Shown here one piece after another: positions 12,319 through 22,546 of a stretch of 64,000 nucleotides of DNA. Each line of letters begins with the position of its first letter. The first letter of the stretch is position 1. The DNA lies in NCBI GenBank assembly GCA_002897115.2, contig BCIH01000009.1:291211-355210 (forward strand), in the 5' to 3' direction. The notes beneath the pieces are model-generated. The model did no database searches. It was not told the origin of the DNA and saw only the letters and a list, made by a program, of their open reading frames with translations. Source of the stretch: Prototheca cutis (lineage: Eukaryota > Chlorophyta > Trebouxiophyceae > Chlorellales > Chlorellaceae). A program made the position numbers and the translations under genes.

Positions 12319-13961
12319 TCAGCATGGGTCCTCCTCCCTCACTGGGCCCGTGATGGGACCCACGCTTCCCTGAGGGTACAGCTTGTACAGTGCAATACTG
12401 CCATCCCGGCCTGCAGTGGCTAGAAGGCCATTCTCAGGGTTGCCAAAGACAACAGCACTCGCCTGCTCTCCATGGTACTGCATGTATTTGCGCGGATTTA
12501 TCCAAAGTGGGCAAACGGCCTGGATGTGGCACGCATATTTTTTGTCGCCTTGCAGGAATGCAGTCATGTCTAGTAATTATCCAATGGATGACCGTTGGCT
12601 CGGCGCCCAACCCGCCTTAGCCACCAACCACCATTCACCTTGAGACTGCAGAGGGGTTGCAGGGAGGGAAAAGCAAAGACACGGACCCTGCCGTCCCAGC
12701 CTCCCACTGCCACCAGGCGGTGATCGCTTCTCAGGGTCAAGCAGGCCACGCCCGGCTTGGCCAGGGTCACAGACTCGCGCCTGCTGAGACGGGGCCGGAG
12801 CGCATTTGACCCAGGTTCCCAGGACAGTTTGAAGCGCATGAGCCGGTCACTGGGCCCCCCAGCCACGCCGCGGCCCGCAGCGCCATCCGCCACCAGGGCC
12901 AGCAGTGGTTCCTTGGACAGCCGACGGCTGCTGAGTAGCTCGTGCTGCCCACCTGTAAGTGACAGCAGCCACAGCGCCAGGGAGCCATCCTCGTACCCTA
13001 CCAGGAGCATGGGGCATCCCTTTTTGCCGTCTGGGATTGTTTTGGGGAATTCTATTTTTGGCAACAGAGATTGAGCCCCATTGCCGCAGTTGCCATAGGA
13101 ATGAGCCGGCGTCCACCAGCCAGTGAGACTTGTGATGAGGCCGGCCTTGTCGGGTGTCGGGCAGCATCCCAGCCGCTGCCATTCTTGTTCCGGTCCTGAG
13201 TGATACACCATGACGCCAGACTCGTCCACAGCAGCCACGACGGAAAGTGGCGGGTCCTCGTGTTGCTGATCTCCAGGCAATGAGAGCAGCAGGAGGGGCG
13301 TAAAGGTGTGACCTTCTCTCGGCAGCCTGCACACCAAGCAATGGGAGGTTAGACGCCCACGGTTGAGAAGATGCATAGGGAGCCGCTTTGCATAAGGGAT
13401 TGCAGACCGCAGACAACTTTCGCAACGCTGGCCGTCAATATGACACCCAGCCGCGCCTCACCGTGCGATGGTCCGGCGGCCGGTGCCCGTGTGCAGTGCC
13501 TCCCAGTCTGAGACAATGACAGGGCCCTCCCGGCCCTGGGTCAGGGTCCTGGATGTGCCAGGGACCCTGGAAATGCCCAGAATGCCATGAGTCGGAGGGT
13601 GCACCTGCTCGGTGCACAGCACCCGCATGGATTCCAGACTCCACACAGTGAGCTTTCCAGTAGCGTCCCTGTGCGTTTTTGGGGGGGGAGGCTTCTTGGC
13701 GAGGATTCGTGGGGGTGGGACACCCCTGACCGTGCAAAAGCCACATGAAAGGCTACAAGGGAGTGAACCCTGTCTGCAGCGCATCATGGAGAGGCGGTGC
13801 ATTTAGAGTCGTGGCCGAGTGCCCCAAGGTGCGCACCCTGCAAGGATGACTCCCTCCTCCTGGCACAGGCACAGCGCTTGGACCTCGCTGCCATGGTTTC
13901 TCAGCACAGTGAATGGATCCGGCACGGCATCTCTGCCCCCTGTACTGGGGATTTGGAGCAT
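12319..13961 (-). CDS. GNB1L: WD40 protein related to GNB1L / ASTRA subunit Asa1
   Basis: Four exons, read right to left: 13961-13837, 13668-13462, 13326-12639, 12477-12319; total 1,179 nt, 392 residues. The start was chosen because it opens MLQIPSTGGRDAVPDPFTVL and runs directly into the first WD repeat (LRNHGSEVQALCLCQEEGVI). Further repeats are visible at KLTVWSLE, VGYEDGSLALWLLS, VGGWDGRVRVFAF and TAGRDGSIALYKLYP. The pair VRVFAFPSLQPLCSLK and AVVFGNPENGLLATAGRDGS is typical of the GNB1L/ASA1 family. Known family members work with the TTT (Tel2-Tti1-Tti2) co-chaperone in maturing PI3K-like kinases; that role here is inferred. It sits head-on against ATR, itself a PIKK. Exon 3 contains a less conserved stretch near 13030-13110 that could be a retained insert. 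Confidence 0.82.
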
Positions 13962-14383
13962 TGGACCCATTCACGTGTCCCTCATACCGGCGCACCGCCG
14001 CAATGGTCGTCGGGGACCAGCATCATCACTCTCGTCTGACGCTGAAAACCGCGCGATCAGACCATGCTTGGTTATTCATTGTAATCGTGAGATGCGGGAA
14101 AGCTTTTTTGTGGGCATGATGCGGTTCACAGTCGCGCGTCGTGGGCACGGGAAGTCTAGCAATATTTGTGTGCCCGACAGGCACCGGGTTTCGGGGCACA
14201 ATGACCGGGTGTGCCGCTTTGCCTCTGAAAGCCCAAGAAATCTTACTGGCTTGAGAGGATGGCCTTGAAGAACGACACCGTGTACAGCATGTGCTCAATG
14301 CAACATCAGAATTGCAAGAAATAGATTTGCAAGGGTCCCTCTGGCTGCAAATGATGCAGTGGGGAACGGAATCCAGTGGGGCT
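13962..14383. other. Spacer between GNB1L-like and DCL-like genes
   Basis: Both neighbours are on the minus strand. This stretch should hold the 3' UTR of the DCL-like gene and the promoter of the GNB1L-like gene. I see no additional gene. Confidence 0.5.
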
Positions 14384-15628
14384 CTACCGGCGTCCCCGGG
14401 TGCCCCTGCCCCTGCCCCTGCCGCTGCCACCGCGCCCACGGCCGGCGCCCTTGCCAGACGGCTTGTCGCTGCTCCTCTTCGCCGCTTGCTTGCCATCCTC
14501 CTTGGCAAACACGTCAGCCATGCCTGTGTCCAGACCGCTGATGCATTTCCTGCAATGAATCGAGGGCGAAAGGCATTTTTGACTGCTCTTTGCCTGGCTT
14601 TGAAGCCACTGTCAAGAACAGGTGGTGGCACTGGGCTGAATTTGCTTCTTGTTTTGCAATACTGCCGTCCTACCAAGAAGATAGGCATTTCCCCAAAGTG
14701 CGAGCATCACCCCCCAAAAGCCGAATGACTGCCACAAGTCGCCTCCGCCAACCGATGCTCCCAACCACAGTTGACAAGACGCACCGGTACGAGACATCCT
14801 CAACGGAGCCGTCAGGGCGGATGAGGTGAAAGCAGGAGCTGCGCTTGCCGTCGTGTTCCTTGTCTTGCAGCTGAATGGCCTTGACTCCGCCAGCCAACTG
14901 CCGAGACAAGAGAATGGGGCGGGGGACAGTGAGATCCAAGCAAGGCAGGGTGAGGGAGTGCAGAAATAAATTCATCCGGGGTGCCTCACCGCTGTTGTCA
15001 ATCCATGGCACCAATAATTTCAAGGAACAGACCAAGCGTGAACCTCCACACATCGCCAGGCACAACCCCAGACTGTCAAACGGCAGACCTTGCGCTCGGC
15101 GTCTGGGTGGCCCTTCTTGACCAGCTCCATGACCATGTGGAGTTCGTACTGCATTGACGGCCGCGAGGCACGAGGGTGTTGAGAGATGTCATAGAGGAAG
15201 AGCAGGATCTGGGAGAGGCACCGGTGTCCCAATGGAGCCGCCGCCAGAGCCGCCGCCAGAACCCAGTGTACACAACTGCTGGCACGCACCCACTGCAGCG
15301 CCATGCACAGAACGCAGCAGGACCCCTCCAAAAATGCACTCACGTCGTTCAGGTCCTGGTATTTGCGCAGCTTGCTGTGCAGCATCTTAAAATACTCGTA
15401 CAGGGCCGTGCCAGACTCAAAGCTCTTGTACCCAACGACAATGGGCTCGCTGGTGCTGGGAGTGGCCTCCGCAGTGGCGGCGTCTGCCGCAGCGCCGTTG
15501 TCCTCTGCAGTGCTTGAGGCCTCGGCGCCACCCGTCTCCTCGGCGCGCAGCTTCTTGGCATCCATATCTGCCACCTCGGCCTCCTCCAGCGGCCTTTTCG
15601 TGCCGGTCTCGGCCGGAACGTCAGCCAT
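14384..15628 (-). CDS. DCL-family (DUF3223) protein with RG-rich tail
   Basis: Four exons: 15628-15344, 15148-15089, 14897-14785, 14549-14384; 624 nt, 207 residues. The first 60 or so residues are charged and alanine-rich, with KRPLEE and DAKKLRAEE. The core is the DUF3223 domain: IVVGYKSFESGTALYEYF, then KYQDLNDYELHMVMELVKKG, HPDAERK, GGVKAIQL and CFHLIRPDGSVEDVSYRKCI. The tail is lysine-rich, then GRGRGGSGRGRGRGTRGRR. The domain is known from plant DCL (defective chloroplasts and leaves), linked to plastid rRNA processing, and from the end of a plant Pol V subunit. No obvious transit peptide is visible and the N-terminus looks more nuclear, so location is open. The RG tail suggests RNA binding (inference). 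Confidence 0.85.
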
Positions 15629-16219
15629 GTCGGCGCCGTGAAAACGGAGCTCGACGGGTACGGTCGATCGATACCACAAAACTTCACACAGCAATTTGTG
15701 GGTGATTCAAGAGCTCCTGCATGTGCAAGTGCAAGTCTGCGTGCGTCCAGGTAGCCAGCAGCCTGACACTGGTTCACCGTTGGAAGGGGGGTGGAGGAGA
15801 GATTCCCGCGCGCTCGGGCATCGGCCATTTGCATGGGGGCCCCAAACACATTCGCCTGTCGGAGCAGCGTTCCTGGCGCTCTCCAGTAGCTGAGGTGCCG
15901 TCGCATTGTTCTACTGCTAAAATGTGCATTGTCTGAAAGCCAGCTGCATATTCAGGGGCAGCTGGTGGGCGTGTGTTGTGCTGGTTTGTGGCTCCCTTAG
16001 CACTCCCGTCCACACACCGTGTTCGATGTGCTTCGCTGGCACGCCTGGTGACAACCAGTGACCTCGAGCAGCGTCACAGGCATTGCGTATAATTTGGGGC
16101 TTTCCATAAGGCCAGTGTCATTGCTCTGTGCTGAGAGCACTTTTGTGGGCGAGGGCCCTGGTGACTTGGGCAGGAGCCCTTGAATGCAGCTTTGGCTGGG
16201 GTCCTGGTGAGCGAGCCCC
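15629..16219. other. Divergent intergenic region (DCL-like / RPA43)
   Basis: About 590 bases separate two genes transcribed away from each other, so this probably contains both promoters. I did not recognise a specific regulatory motif and saw no extra coding exon. Confidence 0.5.
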
Positions 16220-17479
16220 ATGAGTGATGGCACCCTTACCAAGGGTGTGGTGCACTTTACAGTGTCCATGCACCCGGCACTGGCGGCGGACCCAGAGGCA
16301 GGAGTCCAGGAACTCCTTAACACACAGCTGCTGAGGTGGGTGTTCGTGTGGGCGGTTGTGTTTGGGGGGGTTGGTTGTCACGGCGGACAGTGGCACCACA
16401 GCTCTGCCTGGCAGCCAGCGCATGTGGCAGGATGTGTTCTCTCGCTGTCGTGCAAAGGCCCTCGACGAATGGGAGATCCCTGGCACAACACCTACGCCAC
16501 AGGTATTCTGAGGAGCTGCAGGGCGTCGTGCTGGCGTATGGCCGGACCAAAGTGCTGTCGCACACGGCGCCGGTCCAGCCGTACTTTCCTTACCTCCACA
16601 TGGAAGCCAAGGCAGTCGTGGCACTGTTTCAGCCCCGGCCGGGGGCACGACTCGGTGTGTTGTGTGGTGCTGTTGAGGGGAGTCTTGTGACTTTTGTGGG
16701 GGGTTGATGGTCGGGCGGGGGGTGAGGGTATTGCAGTGGTGCTTGAGGACCGCAGTGCATGCTTGCTGTCCTGCACACACATGCGATTCCTCCACCCAAC
16801 AAGCCACTCATCACGTCCCTTTAAACAAACAATACTGACAGTGGGCGTCGTGAACAAGATTGGCCGGGACTTTTTGGGACTGCTGGTCGCCGGGGTGGTG
16901 AATGTGTCCGTGCCCGCCGGCCGAGTCCGCAAGGACCTCGCCTCCCGACCGGCGCAGTACTGCTGGGCTTCCCAGCAGGACCCCGATCACGTCATCACCG
17001 TGGGCACGCACGTTGTCTTTGACGTGACGAGGTGCGCCGGAGCAGGTGGCAGGGGCCAGTATTGTGGGTGCATGACCTGGCCGAGGTGTCTGCTTGCCAC
17101 CTGGCGGTGCCTTTGGTCGGTCGGTGGGGAGGAGCTCTCGTTGGGGTTTCCACCACGACCAAGCATTGCCGCTGGAAACGAAGCGTATTCCCTCTCCTCC
17201 CCCGGCATGTTCTGCAGTGTGACTCAGGCGGGCCAGTTTGTGAGCCTGGAGGGATCGCTGATGTCGCCTGGAACGGGGGCACTGCATTGGGTGCGTGCTC
17301 ACCCGCAAGAGGCAGAGGCGGGACCCAAGACGCCCGGCGTGAACGGCAAGACGCCCTCCGAGAAGAAGGAGTCAAAGGGCAGAAAGGAGAAGAAATCGGG
17401 AAAGAGGAAGCACCAATCTGACCATGACGCCACGCGCTCCACTGACAAGAAGCAAAAGAAGGTCAAGGCCGCGAAATAG
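16220..17479 (+). CDS. RPA43: DNA-directed RNA polymerase I subunit RPA43
   Basis: Four exons: 16220-16335, 16503-16654, 16842-17031, 17218-17479; 720 nt, 239 residues. The N-terminal Rpb7-N-like half contains VVHFTVSMHPALAADP, YSEELQGVVLAYGRTKVL and PYFPYLHMEAKAVVALFQP. It is followed by the OB-fold half, LVGVVNKIGRDFLGLLVAGV and VNVSV. This order is that of the Pol I stalk subunit RPA43 (POLR1F in animals), which contacts initiation factor Rrn3/TIF-IA. The last 45 residues are almost entirely lysine, glutamate and serine (ESKGRKEKKSGKRKHQ), a nucleolar-type basic tail that is common in the family. The start at 16220 is the only ATG that gives the conserved first strand in frame. Confidence 0.88.
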
Positions 17480-18023
17480 CGCTGCATGCTGGACCGTGCT
17501 GCACGTGCTCCTGCTCCTGCTGCACATGCGCTGATGTGAACGGGATACAGTGTGACACATAGTATAGTTTGTAGTGCTAGACTTTATGCTGGTGCAACCG
17601 GCAGCCTTTAGGGGCGCTGCATGGGCACCGCTATTGCGTGCCATGGCATCTGGATGGGCAACATCATTCACGAGTAATCGGGACGTGAAAGGACATGATG
17701 TAGACTCCACAATTTGGAGGAACAAGGAACAGACTGTCGGGATGTCAGCATGCTTTCTTTGGCTGTTCCACCACAGGGTCCTGGGCTGGACCCGTGCCCC
17801 AAGGCGCTAGGGGTTGACCGGGCTTGGCATCGTCCGGGGTCAATAAGCATCACTCCCACCGGCCCGCATATGCCTCGCCTGCCCCCGCCGGCTACAACCC
17901 TGCTCCCGCTCGCAGGCCACACCCTCTTTCGGCTGTGACGACCACACAGCCTGCTCCCGGAACAAACCTCGAGGGGTCTTCTCTGCCTGCCGTCGGCACT
18001 GTTCCCAGCACAACTCCGCCAAG
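17480..18023. other. Upstream region of elongation factor 2
   Basis: About 540 bases lie between RPA43 and the EF2 start on the same strand. It should contain the RPA43 3' UTR and a strong EF2 promoter. I can point to no certain TATA element or terminator. Confidence 0.5.
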
Positions 18024-21000
18024 ATGGTGAAGGTGCGCACCGTGCCCGTGTCCGGGCGCTGGGCTGCTGTGGTGTCTGTGCGGGCGTCTTTTGGGCGTGG
18101 ATGGGCTTGATTTGGATTGTAGTGCGATGCACGGGACTGCTCGTGGCTGCATGCCATTGCGGGCGGCTGCGTGCCCGCCCAGCCGCAAAGTGCCCTGCGG
18201 GCAACATCTCGCTGCTCCCCCCTCCCCCTGTTTGCAGTTCACGATCGAGGAGGTCCGTCAGCGGTCATGGGGGTTGGTGGAGTTTTAAAAACCATTGTCG
18301 CGGTGGCGTGCATGACTGATTACGGACGGGACGTGTCGGCGGCTCGGGCCGTGTGCCCATGATGTCCGTGGTGCAAGGTCGCAACCCAAAGGCCTCGGTT
18401 GCTGATGTTCTCCCCCCCGTCCTCCGCTCCTCCCCACAGATCCGTCAGCTGATGGAATACAAGAACAACATCCGTAACATGAGTGTTATTGCTCATGTGG
18501 ATCACGGCAAGTCGACCCTGACTGACTCCCTGGTGGCTGCCGCCGGTATCATTGCCATGGAGCAGGTGCGTCCAGAGGCCTTGGTGGACGTGTTTGGGTC
18601 TTTTGTTTTCCATGATGTGTATGTGTGTGGCGGCGTCTGTCTTGTACTGGGCGGACCTCGGTGCCTGCATGCCGCTGCAGGGGACAGCACGACCCGACTG
18701 CACGACGTGCAGTCTGATGACTTTGTCCACGCCTGTGCCGCCAATGCCCCCGCACACCCACCGACGCTCGCACGTTCGCTTGAACGAGGCACGCATAAAA
18801 CCATACACTCCTTGAATGCAGGCCGGTGACCAGCGCCTGACCGACACTCGCGCGGACGAGCAGGAGCGCGGCATTACGATCAAGTCCACTGGCATTTCTC
18901 TGTACTACGTTATGGAGGACGAGTCCCTCAAGGGTTTCACTGGCGAGCGCCAGGGCAACCACTTCCTGATCAACCTGATCGACTCCCCCGGGCACGTCGA
19001 TTTCAGTTCCGAGGTGACTGCCGCGCTGCGCATCACCGACGGTGCCCTGGTGGTGGTGGACTGCATCGAGGGCGTGTGCGTGCAGACGGAGACTGTGCTG
19101 CGCCAAGCCCTGGGCGAGCGCATCCGCCCCGTGCTGACGATCAACAAGATCGACCGCTGCTTCCTGGAGCTGATGCTGGACCCCGAGGAGGCTTACCTGT
19201 CCTTCCGCCGCGTGATTGAGAACGCCAACGTCATCATGGCCACCTACGCCGACGACGAGCTGGGCGACACGCAGGTGCACCCCGAGGCCGGCACCGTGTC
19301 CTTCTCGGCCGGCCTGCACGGCTGGGCCTTCACGCTGACCGTGTTTGCCAACCTGTACGCCAAGAAGTTTGGCACTGACACCAAGAAGATGATGGAGAAG
19401 CTGTGGGGTGACAACTTTTTCGNCCCCGCCACGAAGAAGTGGACGAAGAAGGACACGGGCTCTGCCACGTGCAAGCGCGGGTTCTGCCAGTTCATCTACG
19501 AGCCAATCCGCACCGTCATCGACGCGGCCATGGCCGACAACAAGCCCAAGCTGTGGGCCCTGCTGGAGAAACTGGAGGTGCTGTCCATGCTCAAGTCCGA
19601 GGACAAGGAACTGATCGGCAAGCCGCTGATGAAGCGCGTCATGCAGACCTGGCTGCCCGCCCACGCCGCCCTGCTGGAGATGATGATCTGGCACCTGCCC
19701 TCCCCCGCCCGCGCCCAAAAGTACCGCGTGGACGTGCTGTACGAGGGTCCCCTGGACGACACCTACGCGACGGCCATCCGCAATTGCGACCCCGACGGCC
19801 CGCTGATGATGTACGTGTCCAAGATGATTCCCGCCTCGGACAAGGGCCGCTTCTTCGCCTTTGGCCGCGTGTTTGCCGGCCGCATTGCCACGGGCCGCAA
19901 GGTCCGCATCATGGGCCCCAACTACGTCCCCGGGACCAAGAAGGACCTGTACGTCAAGACGGTGCAGCGCACGGTGCTGTGCATGGGCCGCCGCCAGGAG
20001 GCCGTCGAGGACGTGCCCTGCGGCAACACCGTCGCCCTGGTGGGTCTGGACCAGTTCATCACCAAGAACGCCACGCTGACCGACGAGAAGTGCGAGGACG
20101 CGCACACGATCAAGGCCATGAAGTTCTCCGTGTCGCCCGTCGTGCGCGTGGCGGTGGAGCCCAAGCACGCCTCCGACCTGCCCAAGCTGGTGGAGGGCCT
20201 CAAGCGCCTGGCCAAGTCTGACCCCATGGTGCAGTGCTCGATCGAGGAGACGGGCGAGCACATCATCGCCGGTGCGGGCGAGCTGCACCTGGAGATTTGC
20301 CTGAAGGATCTGCAGGACGATTTCATGGGCGGCGCCGAGATTCGCGTGTCAGAGCCGGTCGTGGCCTTCCGCGAGACGGTCAACGCCATGTCTGACCACG
20401 TCGTCATGTCCAAGTCGCCCAACAAGCACAACCGCATCTACCTCCAGGCCCGCCCCATGGAGGACGGCCTGGCGGAGGCCATTGACGAGGGCAAGATTGG
20501 CCCCCGTGACGACCCCAAGGTTCGCTCCAAGATCCTGTCGGAGGACTTTGGCTGGGACAAGGAGCTGGCCAAGAAGATCTGGTGCTTTGGCCCCGACACC
20601 ACGGGCCCCAACATGCTCACCGACGTGACCAAGGGAGTCCAGTACCTGAACGAGATCAAGGACTCGTGCGTCGCCGCGTTCCAGTGGGCCTCCAAGGAGG
20701 GCGTGCTGGCCGAGGAGAACATGCGCGGCATCGTCTTCGAGGTCTGCGACGTGGTCCTGCACGCCGACGCCATCCACCGCGGCGGCGGCCAGATCATCCC
20801 CACCGCGCGCCGCGCCATGTACGCGGCCCAGCTCACCGCCCAGCCCCGCCTCATGGAGCCCGTCTACCTGGTCGAGATCCAGTGTCCCGAGCAGGCCATG
20901 GGCGGCGTCTACTCCGTGCTCAACCAGAAGCGCGGCATGGTCTTTGAGGAAGCCCAGCGCCCGGGAACACCCATCTTCAACCTCAAGGCCTACCTCCCGG

Positions 21001-21209
21001 TCATCGAGTCGTTCGGCTTCACGGGCACGCTTCGCGCTGCCACGGCCGGCCAGGCCTTCCCCCAGTCTGTGTTTGACCACTGGGAGCTCATGGGCTCTGA
21101 CCCCCTGCAGGCCGGATCCCAGTCCAACACCCTGGTCCTCGACATCCGCAAGCGCAAGGGCCTCAAGCCCGAGCCCGCCCCGCTCGGCGAGTACGAGGAC
21201 AAGCTCTGA
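18024..21209 (+). CDS. EEF2: Elongation factor 2 (eEF2)
   Basis: Ribosomal translocase of cytosolic translation. Exons: 18024-18032 (only ATG GTG AAG), 18238-18252 (FTIEE), 18440-18565 and 18822-21209; 2,538 nt, 845 residues, the normal family length. GTPase motifs: AHVDHGKST around residues 26-34, DSPGHVDF and TINKIDR. The switch region [17 protein letters not shown] carries the threonine that is phosphorylated in animal EF2. The diphthamide loop is intact ([19 protein letters not shown]) and the C-terminus is GEYEDKL. The short first exons are supported by the exact family start [23 protein letters not shown]. Third codon positions are strongly biased to C/G, as expected for a very highly expressed gene. 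One N at 19423 leaves one residue unread. A TGTAA at 21297-21301, about 90 bases past the stop, matches the green-algal polyadenylation signal. Confidence 0.98.
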
Positions 21210-21296
21210 GCAGCGTGTTCTGGTTGATTTTCTGTCGTCAGCGATGCCGCCGCCCCCTGCGCCGTGCACCTCTCTCACCCATGTCTGTGCCTGGTA

Positions 21297-21301
21297 TGTA
21301 A
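21297..21301 (+). terminator. TGTAA polyadenylation signal of EF2
   Basis: TGTAA is the usual polyadenylation signal in chlorophyte algae. This copy is about 90 bases after the EF2 stop, a fitting distance. The assignment rests on position and motif only. Confidence 0.45.
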
Positions 21302-22546
21302 CACGTGCCGTCAGCAGCTTTGGATGAGTAGTAGAGGAATAGAAGGGGGCACCAAAGAGAAAGGGGGCCATGTCGACGTCGGTGCTCCGTGGGTCTTGGT
21401 AAAGTACCCCAGGGCACCAGGCACTGTCACCACCACTGCAGCAGTGTGGTGCATGGTGATGTGATAGCGATGACCCTCATCCCCCTGGCGTTTATGCTGA
21501 AAGGTGAAAACGGGTGGTGCCTCACTGCACGAGAAGGCGACGGTCATGTACGCCCGGCATGCGACCTTTGGACGGATCAATCTCGGACGACGTATGGCGC
21601 CGTTCATGCCATACTGAGGTATGGCGGCCTTGCGGCAGAGTCTCTAGACAGTGCCCGTGGTTCAAATGTGTTTTTTCAATGCATGTCAATTCATGGAGGG
21701 GAGCCTAGGTTGGAACTGCGTGTGGTCCTGGGGCCGCGGGGTGCCTCCTTCCATGGGCGATGCCAGGTTCTGTACGACATCCGAACTCCCAATATACTTT
21801 GGGCATGGCGCAACCACCATGAGGACGGCCCCGCATTTCTCAAAGGTAATGTGCCACAGACAAGTGCCATGTCGTCATAGTGGAAAGTGGGCCGAGTGCC
21901 TCAGACATCGGCCGGCAAGTCCCCCACGCGGTAGTTCAGAGCCGGCCAGGCTGGCATGCCTGGCGGCGACAGGCGATCGACCGTTGTTTATGGGTCACGA
22001 AACGCGACAGTGATGCCTGCCCATCTCCAGAAAGCGCATTATAATGTACTAGATTGCACGACAGTCGCATCGCGTGTTCCTATGTGGTGTGGGGTGAGCA
22101 ATCAACGATGCTGCGCTATGGCGCCGATACTGAGTACGAAACTCTCGAGCCCTGACTCATACTCGAGCGACTTCTCCAGCAGGGGTTTGGGGGTTAAGGG
22201 TCGAAGAACCCAGTCGACGGATATTATTTTCGTATCTTGATTCCTTCATGAGAGCGGGGGGATGCCCATGGTGCATGACTCGCATCCAAATCAACGCGAC
22301 CGCACTCCAATGACGCAACAAGGCTTCGCTGCCGTTGTGACGGGAGGAACACCACAGTTTCATCCCACCCGAACATTCTCCGAAGCCTTGTTTGAGGTCC
22401 TCCTGTCAGAAGGTTAGATACGTTGCTTTATATTATGTTCTCGATAGTCGGGGTGTGGACAGGCTGGCAGGGTTGGCTTTTGCTGGGCCTGGCATACTTC
22501 TAGCTACCGCCACATGCGCCTTTCCTGTGTCGAGACAATCTCGCAG
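21302..22546. other. Region upstream of first AP2 gene, start exon not found
   Basis: The AP2 gene that follows needs an upstream exon that supplies its start codon and one leftover base. Short open frames exist here but none has a recognisable sequence or a clear join, so I cannot place that exon. The rest looks non-coding. Confidence 0.5.

Noticed and set aside
12757..13074. Plus-strand frames over the GNB1L-like gene
   Set aside because: They are shadows of exon 3 of the minus-strand WD40 gene.
18549..20288. Long open frame (579 codons) antisense to EF2
   Set aside because: It is the antisense of strongly biased EF2 codons (C/G in third position), has a repetitive V/L/H/G composition and no family similarity. 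EF2 on the plus strand explains the openness.
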